DNA of 64,000 nt from positions 417,001-481,000 of the forward strand of contig JACKCN010000001.1 of NCBI GenBank assembly GCA_020634015.1. Reading direction: 5' to 3'. The notes beneath the pieces were generated by a model, which was not told the DNA's origin, searched no databases, and saw only the letters and a list, made by a program, of their open reading frames with translations. The position numbers were made by a program, and so were the translations under genes. Positions within the stretch are counted from its first letter, which is position 1. Each line of letters starts with the position of its first letter. Shown here in pieces: positions 1 to 7,272 of the stretch. The stretch is from Candidatus Delongbacteria bacterium (GTDB lineage: Bacteria > CAIWAD01).

Positions 1-1835
1 GCAGCGCGGTGAATCCCGTGCTGCGCGAAGGCAATTCCGACCGCCGGGTGGCCAGGGTGGTGAAGGACTTCGCCCAGAAACATCCTCACCGGATGGGCGC
101 CTGGAGCGCCGACTCGAAAACCCATGTGGCACACATGGACGAGGGCGATTTCTACGGCAGCGAGCGCACACTGGTCTTTGGCGAGGCCGACACGGTGCAG
201 ATCGAGTTCCATGGCGAAGACGGCAGTACACGCATCCTTCGCCAAGGCCTGCGCATCCTTGAGGACGAAGTCCTGGATGGCGCCGTGATGAGCGCCCGGG
301 CGCTGCGCGAGTTCTACGCCACCCAGATCGACGACGCGAAGAAGGAAGGCCTGCTGCTCTCGCTGCACCTGAAGGCCACCATGATGAAGGTCAGCGATCC
401 GGTATTCTTCGGTTACTGCGTCACCGAATACTTCAAGCCCGTGTTCGAGAAGCATGCGGAGCTCTTCGAGTCCATCGGCGTGGATCCCGCCAACGGCATG
501 GCCGATCTGGAAGCTCGCCTGGCCAGGCTGCCGGAAGAGCAGCGGGCGGCCATCCAGGCCGAGATCCAGGCGGTGTACGCCATGCGTCCTCCCCTGGCGA
601 TGGTGGATTCGGACCGCGGCATCACCAATCTGCATGTGCCCAGTGACATCATCATCGACGCCTCGATGCCCCCGATGATCCGGGACTCCGGCAAGATGTG
701 GGGTCCCGACGGCAAGCTGCATGACACCAAGGCGATGATTCCCGACCGGTGTTACGCGGGCATCTACCAGGCCACCATCGATGATTGCAAGCGCCACGGA
801 GCCTTTGATCCAGCCACCATGGGCAGCGTCTCCAATGTGGGGCTGATGGCCCAGAAGGCCGAGGAGTACGGCAGCCACGACAAGACCTTCAGGATCACGG
901 CGCCCGGCACCGTGCGCGTGATCGGATCGGCCGGCACGGTCCTGATGGAGCACCCTGTTGACGAGGGTGACATCTGGCGTGCCTGCCAGACCAAGGATGC
1001 GGCGATCCGCGACTGGGTGAGACTGGCGGTCTCGAGGGCGCGCGCCACGAAGGTTCCCGCTGTGTTCTGGCTGGATCACATGCGCGCCCACGATGCGGCG
1101 CTCATCGCCAAGGTCGAAGGCTACCTGCACACCCACGACACCGATGGTCTGGAACTGAAGATCCTGGCCCCGGTGGACGCGATCCGCTTCTCGATGGAAC
1201 GCGCCCGCCGCGGAGTGGACACGATTTCGGTCACGGGCAATGTGCTGCGTGACTTCCTGACCGACCTCTTCCCGATCATCGAACTGGGCACCAGCGCCAA
1301 GATGCTCTCGATCGTGCCCCTGCTGGCCGGAGGCGGTCTGTACGAGACCGGAGCCGGAGGCAGTGCGCCCAAGCACGTGCAGCAGTTCGTGGCCGAAGGT
1401 CACCTGCGCTGGGATTCACTGGGCGAGTTCCTGGCTCTGGCCGTGTCGATGGAAGATCTGGCCCAGAAACACAGCAATCCCCGCGCCGCCGTGCTGGCCG
1501 AGGCACTGAACACGGCCATCGGCAAGGTGCTGGAAAACCAGAAGTCCCCGAGTCGCAAGGTGCGCGAGCTGGACAACCGCGGCAGCCACTTCTATCTGTG
1601 TCTCTACTGGGCCCAGGCATTGGTGGCCCAGTCGAAGGATGCGGACCTGCGCGCTCGCTTCGGCCCCATCGCCAACGAACTGGCCGCGTCCGAGAGCACG
1701 ATCCTGAGCGAACTGGAACAGGCCCAGGGCGCTCCGGTGGATCTGGGTGGCTACTACCATCCCGACAACACCAAGGCCGACGCGGCCATGCGCCCCAGCA
1801 GGACCTGGAACCGGATTCTGGCCACGCTGGCCTGA
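1..1835 (+). CDS. icd: NADP-dependent isocitrate dehydrogenase, monomeric type (5'-truncated by window)
   Basis: Oxidative decarboxylation of isocitrate to 2-oxoglutarate with NADP in the cytoplasm (TCA cycle). The frame is already open at the left edge, and the first residues visible (SAVNPVLREGNSDRR) are a conserved internal block of the monomeric enzyme, so the GTG at 9 is not the start. About 610 residues are visible against roughly 740 usual for the family, so some 130 N-terminal residues lie outside the window. The isocitrate/Mg-site region (DIIIDASMPPMIRDSG and PDRCYAGIYQ) and the C-terminal domain are intact with no frameshift. It is a single-gene unit as far as visible, closed by a strong terminator 25 bases after the stop. 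The dimeric IDH family is excluded by sequence and length. Confidence 0.95.
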   Translation, partial: SAVNPVLREGNSDRRVARVVKDFAQKHPHRMGAWSADSKTHVAHMDEGDFYGSERTLVFGEADTVQIEFHGEDGSTRILRQGLRILEDEVLDGAVMSARALREFYATQIDDAKKEGLLLSLHLKATMMKVSDPVFFGYCVTEYFKPVFEKHAELFESIGVDPANGMADLEARLARLPEEQRAAIQAEIQAVYAMRPPLAMVDSDRGITNLHVPSDIIIDASMPPMIRDSGKMWGPDGKLHDTKAMIPDRCYAGIYQATIDDCKRHGAFDPATMGSVSNVGLMAQKAEEYGSHDKTFRITAPGTVRVIGSAGTVLMEHPVDEGDIWRACQTKDAAIRDWVRLAVSRARATKVPAVFWLDHMRAHDAALIAKVEGYLHTHDTDGLELKILAPVDAIRFSMERARRGVDTISVTGNVLRDFLTDLFPIIELGTSAKMLSIVPLLAGGGLYETGAGGSAPKHVQQFVAEGHLRWDSLGEFLALAVSMEDLAQKHSNPRAAVLAEALNTAIGKVLENQKSPSRKVRELDNRGSHFYLCLYWAQALVAQSKDADLRARFGPIANELAASESTILSELEQAQGAPVDLGGYYHPDNTKADAAMRPSRTWNRILATLA

Positions 1836-1860
1836 TTTCAGCTGTTGCGACTGCGAACCA

Positions 1861-1897
1861 AACCGGGTTCCGTGCCACACGGAACCCGGTTCTTTTT
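1861..1897 (+). terminator. Rho-independent terminator after icd
   Basis: A perfect 14-bp stem (1861-1874 paired with 1878-1891) with a 3-base loop is followed by CTTTTTG. It lies 25 bases beyond the icd stop. Confidence 0.9.
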
Positions 1898-1943
1898 GTC
1901 AGGGTGTCATCTGTGGACGCCGTGCCGCTGCCGAACGATCCGT

Positions 1944-2198
1944 GTGGCCGAGTTGGCTCAAACATTGAAGACCTCGTTCGCCAGTTGGCTGAAGGCACCG
2001 TGTCCCGAATTGGCACGGTTCGACTGGCAGCGTGGTCATGCGGCGTTCTCAATCGCCCTTGGAGAATGGGGCAAAGTGGTGGCGACCATCGCGGGACAAC
2101 GGGATCACCATCTGCAGCTCTCGTTCAGGCAGGAAATCCTCGGAATGCTTGAACAATCCGGGCTTCAGCCCGACGAACGTTCCTGTGGGATTGACCCC
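1944..2198 (+). pseudogene. C-terminal remnant of a REP-associated tyrosine transposase (RAYT, IS200/IS605-like)
   Basis: Frame 3 encodes about 85 residues, from VAELAQTLKTSFASWLK through FDWQRGHAAFSIA and VATIAGQRDHHLQLSFRQEI to LQPDERS. This follows the usual C-terminal half of RAYT proteins: a 'LKT(S)SSKWIK' helix, 'F.WQ.GYGAFSVS', 'YI..Q.EHH...TFQEE' and 'YDERY'. The N-terminal half, with the HUH metal-binding motif, is missing, and there is no plausible start codon or ribosome site. The frame then runs on into unrelated sequence to a stop at 2276. I read it as a dead fragment. The family assignment comes from motif recall and is the main uncertainty. Confidence 0.65.
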
Positions 2199-2308
2199 AT
2201 GGAATTGCTCCCCCGGGCATCGTGCCCCGGGCGCAACCAGGTCCGGGATGGGGTGGGCCCTTGGCCCTGGGCGTGACTCGGCGGGTGCCGTGCCCCCGAT
2301 GAGAACTT

Positions 2309-2340
2309 CCGCCCCCTGCAGGCGGGCCTGTGGGGGGCGG
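2309..2340. repeat. GC-rich hairpin near RAYT remnant
   Basis: Left arm 2309-2316 (CCGCCCCC) pairs with 2333-2340, and an inner CAGG/CCTG pair (2319-2322 with 2327-2330) closes a CGGG loop. It lies in the gene-free stretch 2199-2413 downstream of the transposase remnant, where REP palindromes would be expected. No second copy was recognised in the window, so the REP reading is only a possibility. Confidence 0.35.
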
Positions 2341-2413
2341 ATCGTTGGGAGACCGGTGCGGAATCCTGTGTGGTGGTCAGATCAGAAGCGGCCGGTTCCT
2401 GGTCGTATCGTAT

Positions 2414-2644
2414 TCAGTTCAAATGGGGCTTGAATTCTTCCACCTTGACGCCCAGGCTGAGGGCAGCCTGGAGAGTCTGGGCATGATAGAGGAAGCGCTT
2501 GCAGAAACTGCGGCCTTCGTCGGTCATGGTATAGATGCTGGCGCCGGTGGCTTCGTCCTGGATCACGTAGCCCTGTTTGATGAACCATTCCAGAACCACC
2601 TTGGTCACGGGGTTCGAGAGTTCAAGATCTTCACGAGGGTCCAT
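2414..2644 (-). CDS. Small winged-helix-like hypothetical protein (76 aa)
   Basis: Not recognised as a named family. The start at 2644 is chosen because AGGAG lies 6 bases upstream of the ATG; the open frame runs further upstream but without a ribosome site. The protein begins MDPREDLELSNPVTKVVLEWF and contains a helix, a GYVIQDEATG-type turn and strand, and a final amphipathic helix. That arrangement resembles a single winged-helix or PadR/MarR-like fold, without any certain DNA-binding signature. It stands alone on the minus strand between the transposase remnant and the secreted protein at 2820. Functional call withheld. Confidence 0.6.
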   Translation of the reverse strand: MDPREDLELSNPVTKVVLEWFIKQGYVIQDEATGASIYTMTDEGRSFCKRFLYHAQTLQAALSLGVKVEEFKPHLN

Positions 2645-2819
2645 GGGTGATCTCCTGTATTGGCTGAATGACTCTGATTCTGCCAAATTGGTCGCAAGTC
2701 GCATGCCAGCCCGTCAAACCATTGATTTTGTTGGGGTCTGCTGGATTCCCTTGCTGGCAAAGCTCCGTCAGGGGGTTCGCCACGGTCGGGGGATGTCCAG
2801 AATCGGGCAGTGGCTCGGG

Positions 2820-3713
2820 TCATTCCGGTGCAGATGCACCAGGCTCTCTCAGCTCTGAGAGGGGCACAAGAAAAAGGTCTCCCTCCTCATTGGCAATCCG
2901 CAGCGCATCTCGGTCGAAACAGATCGCTTCGCACTGCCCCGCGTCGATGGGCAGCCAGCGTTGGCGTCCCGTGAACCAATTCTGCCCGGGCGCGCTGCGC
3001 TCGAATGTGTTGATGCTGTCGTAGGTCAGCACCACCAACAGTTTGCCATCCAGACTGATGTCCGCGGCGGTGACCTTGCCCTGGATCGGGAAACTTCCGA
3101 TGTAGCTCAGCGGTGTGCAGTCCAGATCGGGGAGCGGATCCAGACGGTACAGGCGTGTATCACTGTCGCTGCGGTGTTTGGTCAGCAGGTGGATGGCGCC
3201 ATCGGCCCAGAAAATGGCCTCGCAGTCGAAATTCTTCTGCTGGGGTGGAAAGCTCAGCTGGTCGGGAAAACGAAGTGCCAGCGTGCGCAGGGGGCGAGTC
3301 AGCACGGCCTCCCGCGGTGCGGGTTCGGGCACCACGTACACCACCAGATCCCGGCGCAGGTTGGCGTTGTTGCCCGTGTCCGCGATCAGCAGGTTGCCCA
3401 TGTTGTCGCGACCGATGTCTTCCCAGTCGATGTTCAGCGCGGTGGGCAGCCGGATTCCCTGGTAGTCCCCGGCCCACTCAGGCTGCACCGTGTGACCTTT
3501 GCGATCCACCGGGAAAATGCGCGCCTCGTCGCCCGAGTCGTTGTGAACCCAGAACACTCCTTCCCAGAGGAACGAGGGCACGATGCCCGAGCATTCGTTG
3601 AGCGCGGGATGATCGAAATGTCCCACGGGCACCAGCTTGATTGGCTCCACACCTGCTCCCGAACACAGTCCGGCAATGCAGAGGCCCAGACAGAGGGCGG
3701 CTGAAGTGTACAC
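2820..3713 (-). CDS. Secreted hypothetical protein, probable beta-propeller-like fold
   Basis: 297 residues from a GTG start preceded by GGAGG 7 bases away, which fixes the start. Residues 1-22 form a typical signal peptide (hydrophobic core LCLGLCIAGLCSG). The cysteine context does not match a good lipobox, so an exported soluble protein is more likely than a lipoprotein. The mature part has repeated strand-rich blocks with acidic turns (HNDSGDEARIF, DWEDIGRDNMGNLLIADTGNN, CEAIFWADGAIHLLTK, AADISLDGKLLVVLTYD), reminiscent of NHL/SMP-30-type propellers. No catalytic residues are identified. It ends 55 bases after glgX in the same direction and may be its last cotranscribed neighbour, although a role in glycogen metabolism is not suggested by its export. 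Confidence 0.75.
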   Translation of the reverse strand: MYTSAALCLGLCIAGLCSGAGVEPIKLVPVGHFDHPALNECSGIVPSFLWEGVFWVHNDSGDEARIFPVDRKGHTVQPEWAGDYQGIRLPTALNIDWEDIGRDNMGNLLIADTGNNANLRRDLVVYVVPEPAPREAVLTRPLRTLALRFPDQLSFPPQQKNFDCEAIFWADGAIHLLTKHRSDSDTRLYRLDPLPDLDCTPLSYIGSFPIQGKVTAADISLDGKLLVVLTYDSINTFERSAPGQNWFTGRQRWLPIDAGQCEAICFDRDALRIANEEGDLFLVPLSELREPGASAPE

Positions 3714-3768
3714 GATCTCACCTCCATGATTGGGTGGATTCCGGGTGGCAGCGATGCCCGGCCGGGGA

Positions 3769-5874
3769 TCAGGCTCCCAGCAGCACGAGAGAGCGTGATT
3801 CGATCAGGATCCGGCCCGCAGTCTTCAGTGCACGCCCTTTTCGTGGGTCAGGGCAGGCCGGCAGTCCGTCGTTGGTGTCCAGCAGAACCCGCCAGCCCGT
3901 CGTGTCGGGAGCGGGCGGCAACTCGAACTCGAGGGCCTTGCTCCAGAAGTTGAGTGCCAGGTACAGATCCACCGCATTGCCCTTCAGGTGCAGACGTTCA
4001 GCCATGCGCCGGCCATTGAGCTGGCAGGCCAGAGTGTGGGAGCGGGGACCGAAATCAGGGGCCCCCGGTGTCACACCATGCCACTGGATTTCGGAGTCCG
4101 GGCCGGTGGCGAAGAATTGCTGACGGCGAAGCATGGGATGCAGGCGGCGCAGCTCGAGCAAAGAGCGGGTGTAGGCAAACAGGTCCGCATTGTCCTTCAG
4201 CAAGTTCCAGTCCACCCAGGAAATGTCATTGTCCTGGCACCAGGCATTGTTGTTTCCGCCCTGGCTGCGGCCGAACTCATCACCGGCCAGCAGCATCGGC
4301 ACACCCTGCGAAAGCAGCAGCAGTGCCAATCCGTTGCGTTGCTGGCGCAGACGCAAGCCTTCGATGACCGGGTCGTCGCTGGGACCTTCGACGCCCCAGT
4401 TGCAGCTGTGCTCGTGGTTGTTGCCGTCGCGGTTGTCTTCGCCATTGGCCGTGTTGTGCTTCTTCTCGTAACGCACCAGATCGGCCAGGGTGAAGCCGTC
4501 GTGAGCGGTGATGAAGTTGATCGAGTGCATGGGGCTGCGGCCGCTGGGGCCATAGAGATCCGCGCTGCCCGTGATGCGCGAGGCCACGGCCCCGATCTGC
4601 CCCTCCTCACCGCGCAACAGGCGCCGCAGGGAATCACGGAACTGTCCGTTCCACTCGGCCCAGCGTCCCCAGTTGGGAAAACTGCCCACCTGGTACAGAC
4701 CGCGGGCGTCCCAGGCTTCGGCAATCAGTTTGGTGTCGGCCAGTACCGGATCCAGCGCGATCGCCTCGAGCACGGGAGGATTCTCCAGCACGCGCCCGCT
4801 TGAATCACGCCCCAGAATCGAGGCCAGATCGAAACGGAAGCCATCCACGCCCATTTCGCAGACCCACCAGCGCAGACACTCCAGCACATACTGGCGCACC
4901 AGGGGATGGTTGCAGTTGAGCGAGTTTCCGCAGCCCGAGAAATCCAGATCGTGACCCGCCGCGTCCACCATGTACCAGAGACGGTTGTCCATGCCCCGGA
5001 AGTGGATCACGTGCTCGGGGTCGTTGCGCTCGCCACTGTGATTGAAGACCACATCCAGGAAGAGCTCGATGCCCGCTCCGTGCAGCGCGTCGGCCAGCTG
5101 GCGGAACTCGTCCACCGAATCCAGCGGGTCGCCCGTTGACGAATAGCTGGCTTTGGGAGCGAAAAATGCCAGCGGATCGTAGCCCCAGTAGTTGCCGAGT
5201 GCCTCGCCCGTGAGCGGGTTGAAGCGGGGATTGTCCCGGTGATCGAAATCCGCCACCGGCAGCAGCTCGATGGCCGTGACACCCAGATCCTTCAGGTAGG
5301 GAATCTTCTCGATCAGCCCCAGCCAGCTGCCCGGATGGCTCACGCCCGAACTGGGATGCCGCGTGAATCCCCGGGTGTGCAGCTCGTAGATCACGGTTTC
5401 GTGCAGCGGATGACGCGGGCGATCCTTGTGCTGCCAGGTGTACGGGCGAACCGGAAACAGGCCACGCCAGCTTTCACCGGGGGTGTCGGGCAGCCGTGCG
5501 GCCTTGGCCCAGGGATCCAGCAGATTGCGACCCGGAAGCTCCAGCTGCCCCGGAGCCGGAGGCACGTCCGTGACTCCGCGCACACGCCAGCTGTAACACA
5601 CCGGCTCGCGCAGGCCAGTGACCGCCAGATGCCAGACTTCGCCGGTGCGGTGCCAGCGGGGGTCCAGCTCGATCAGCATTCTGTCCGTTCCGCTTTCGGC
5701 ATCGGAGAGCACCAGACAGACCTGACTGGCTCGTCGGGCGGGCAGGCTGAAGTTGGTCGCGGGACCACAGCGTGACACTCCCAGGGGCTGGGGATGCCCG
5801 ATGACAACGGTCACTCCGCTGAACTCAGCGATGATCGGACCTGGATCCGCCAGCAGATGAATATGATGGGTCAT
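3769..5874 (-). CDS. glgX: Glycogen debranching enzyme GlgX / isoamylase-type (GH13)
   Basis: Hydrolyses alpha-1,6 branches of phosphorylase-limit glycogen in the cytoplasm. It has 701 residues, normal for GlgX. An N-terminal CBM48-like beta domain covers about residues 25-110, followed by the (beta/alpha)8 domain. Region I is DVVFNHSGERN (274-284). The nucleophile is Asp349 in GFRFDLA, the acid/base is Glu386 in LIAEAWD, and the transition-state pair His458-Asp459 lies in ITAHDGF. All three catalytic residues are present. The ribosome site before the 5874 ATG is weak. It follows apeB by 57 bases and glgP two genes upstream, so phosphorylase and debrancher form one glycogen-mobilising unit. 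A trehalose (TreX-type) role cannot be excluded from sequence. Confidence 0.93.
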   Translation of the reverse strand: MTHHIHLLADPGPIIAEFSGVTVVIGHPQPLGVSRCGPATNFSLPARRASQVCLVLSDAESGTDRMLIELDPRWHRTGEVWHLAVTGLREPVCYSWRVRGVTDVPPAPGQLELPGRNLLDPWAKAARLPDTPGESWRGLFPVRPYTWQHKDRPRHPLHETVIYELHTRGFTRHPSSGVSHPGSWLGLIEKIPYLKDLGVTAIELLPVADFDHRDNPRFNPLTGEALGNYWGYDPLAFFAPKASYSSTGDPLDSVDEFRQLADALHGAGIELFLDVVFNHSGERNDPEHVIHFRGMDNRLWYMVDAAGHDLDFSGCGNSLNCNHPLVRQYVLECLRWWVCEMGVDGFRFDLASILGRDSSGRVLENPPVLEAIALDPVLADTKLIAEAWDARGLYQVGSFPNWGRWAEWNGQFRDSLRRLLRGEEGQIGAVASRITGSADLYGPSGRSPMHSINFITAHDGFTLADLVRYEKKHNTANGEDNRDGNNHEHSCNWGVEGPSDDPVIEGLRLRQQRNGLALLLLSQGVPMLLAGDEFGRSQGGNNNAWCQDNDISWVDWNLLKDNADLFAYTRSLLELRRLHPMLRRQQFFATGPDSEIQWHGVTPGAPDFGPRSHTLACQLNGRRMAERLHLKGNAVDLYLALNFWSKALEFELPPAPDTTGWRVLLDTNDGLPACPDPRKGRALKTAGRILIESRSLVLLGA

Positions 5875-5931
5875 GTGTCTGCTTTCGTTCCGGGCGAGGC
5901 GGACAGGTCCGGTCGGCTCCGCATGGGGATG

Positions 5932-7254
5932 TCAGTCACGCTGCAGAAACTGGGACAGGGCGCGCACCATGGCGTCATGATCCAGCACGCCCGCCGTCTC
6001 GCGGATGCTGTGCATCGAGAGCATGGGGTTGCCCACATCCACCGTGCGCACTCCCAGCCCGGACTCGCTGAGCGGACCGATGGTACTGCCACAGGCCAGG
6101 TTGCCATGGTGCACATAGTGCTGGAACGGGACACCCGCCTCGCCGCAGAGCAACTGGAACCAGACGTCGCCCACGGCGTCGGTGGCATAGCGCCGGTTGG
6201 GATTGAACTTGATCACGGGCCCGCCGTTCAGCCGCACCCGGTGCAGGTCCTCGTAGACTTCGGGCCGGTTGGGGTGAAAGGCATGGGCCATGTCCACGCT
6301 CACCTGCCAACTGTTGGCCAGGGCCCGCTGCAGGCTTTCGGGGCCGGGGTCGATGCGTTGGCAAAGCCTTTGCAGCACATCCCGCAGGAAGGCGCCGTCG
6401 GCGCCCCGCGAACTGCGGCTGCCCACTTCCTCGTGATCGAAGAGGCTGATCACGCAGGTCTGCTCCATTGGCCGTGTGCGTGTGACACATCCACAGAGTG
6501 CCAGCAGGGCCGCATGGCACGAGGCCAGGTTGTCCAGCCGGGGGCTGTTGATGAATTCATTGCCGAACCCGGAAAAGCTGGCGGGCTGACAGTCGGCCAC
6601 GTTCAGTTCCCAGGCCAGAATCCGCTCCGGCTCGACACCCGCCTCCCTGGCCAGAATGCCCAGCCAGGTGCTGCGGGCGTCGTGTCCCAGTGGCAACAGT
6701 CCGGCCAGCAGACTGAGGTGCTTCTGCTTGTCCAGTACCAGCCCATTGGTGTTGACGTCGCGATCCATGTGGATCGCCAGGCTGGGCACTTGTACCACGG
6801 GTCGGCCGAAGCGCAGCAACATGGGTTCGGGTTCACCGCCTTCGCTGTCGGGCGCCAGCAGCAGGCGTCCGGCCAGATCCAGGTCGCGGTCCACGAAGGT
6901 GGCCAGAATGGGCCCTCCGTAGACATCCACGGCCAACTTGAGCATGCCCTCGACCTCGCTGGTCGGACGTGGCTTGATCCGCAGAGTGGGTGAATCGGTG
7001 TGCGCGCCTATCAGGCGGAACCCGGCACTGCCCGGACTCTTCTCGCCGACCACGAAGGCCACCAGCGAGGAGCCGTTGCGGATCACATAACGTGCTTCCC
7101 CGGGCCGCGGATCCCAATCCTCACCTTCGACAAGGGGCTGGAATCCCAGTGCGCCCAGCATCTGGCAGGCAGTGTGAACCACGTGCCACGGACTGGGACC
7201 TGAATCCAGGAATGCCAGCAACTGGCTGGCGCGCTCGAGTACATGTTGGGACAT
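5932..7254 (-). CDS. apeB: M18 family aminopeptidase (aspartyl aminopeptidase-like)
   Basis: A zinc metallopeptidase of 440 residues that removes N-terminal, often acidic, residues from cytoplasmic peptides. All expected metal and catalytic positions are visible: His85 in GAHTDSP, Asp241-Asn242 in SPRLDN, the Glu275-Glu276 pair in LFDHEEVGSRS, Asp321 in VSVDMAHA and the distal His415 in PMLSMHSIRE. The 'SRGADGAFL' stretch is a family hallmark. It lies only 18 bases downstream of glgP and upstream of glgX, so it appears inserted in a glycogen operon. No functional link is obvious. Exact substrate (aspartyl or broader) is not predictable. Confidence 0.93.
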   Translation of the reverse strand: MSQHVLERASQLLAFLDSGPSPWHVVHTACQMLGALGFQPLVEGEDWDPRPGEARYVIRNGSSLVAFVVGEKSPGSAGFRLIGAHTDSPTLRIKPRPTSEVEGMLKLAVDVYGGPILATFVDRDLDLAGRLLLAPDSEGGEPEPMLLRFGRPVVQVPSLAIHMDRDVNTNGLVLDKQKHLSLLAGLLPLGHDARSTWLGILAREAGVEPERILAWELNVADCQPASFSGFGNEFINSPRLDNLASCHAALLALCGCVTRTRPMEQTCVISLFDHEEVGSRSSRGADGAFLRDVLQRLCQRIDPGPESLQRALANSWQVSVDMAHAFHPNRPEVYEDLHRVRLNGGPVIKFNPNRRYATDAVGDVWFQLLCGEAGVPFQHYVHHGNLACGSTIGPLSESGLGVRTVDVGNPMLSMHSIRETAGVLDHDAMVRALSQFLQRD

Positions 7255-7272
7255 GGTGCCATATCCTCGTGC

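Noticed and set aside
2159..2172. CGGGCT-TC-AGCCCG hairpin as a REP element
   Set aside because: It lies within the codons of the conserved LQPDERS region of the transposase remnant, so it needs no separate explanation.
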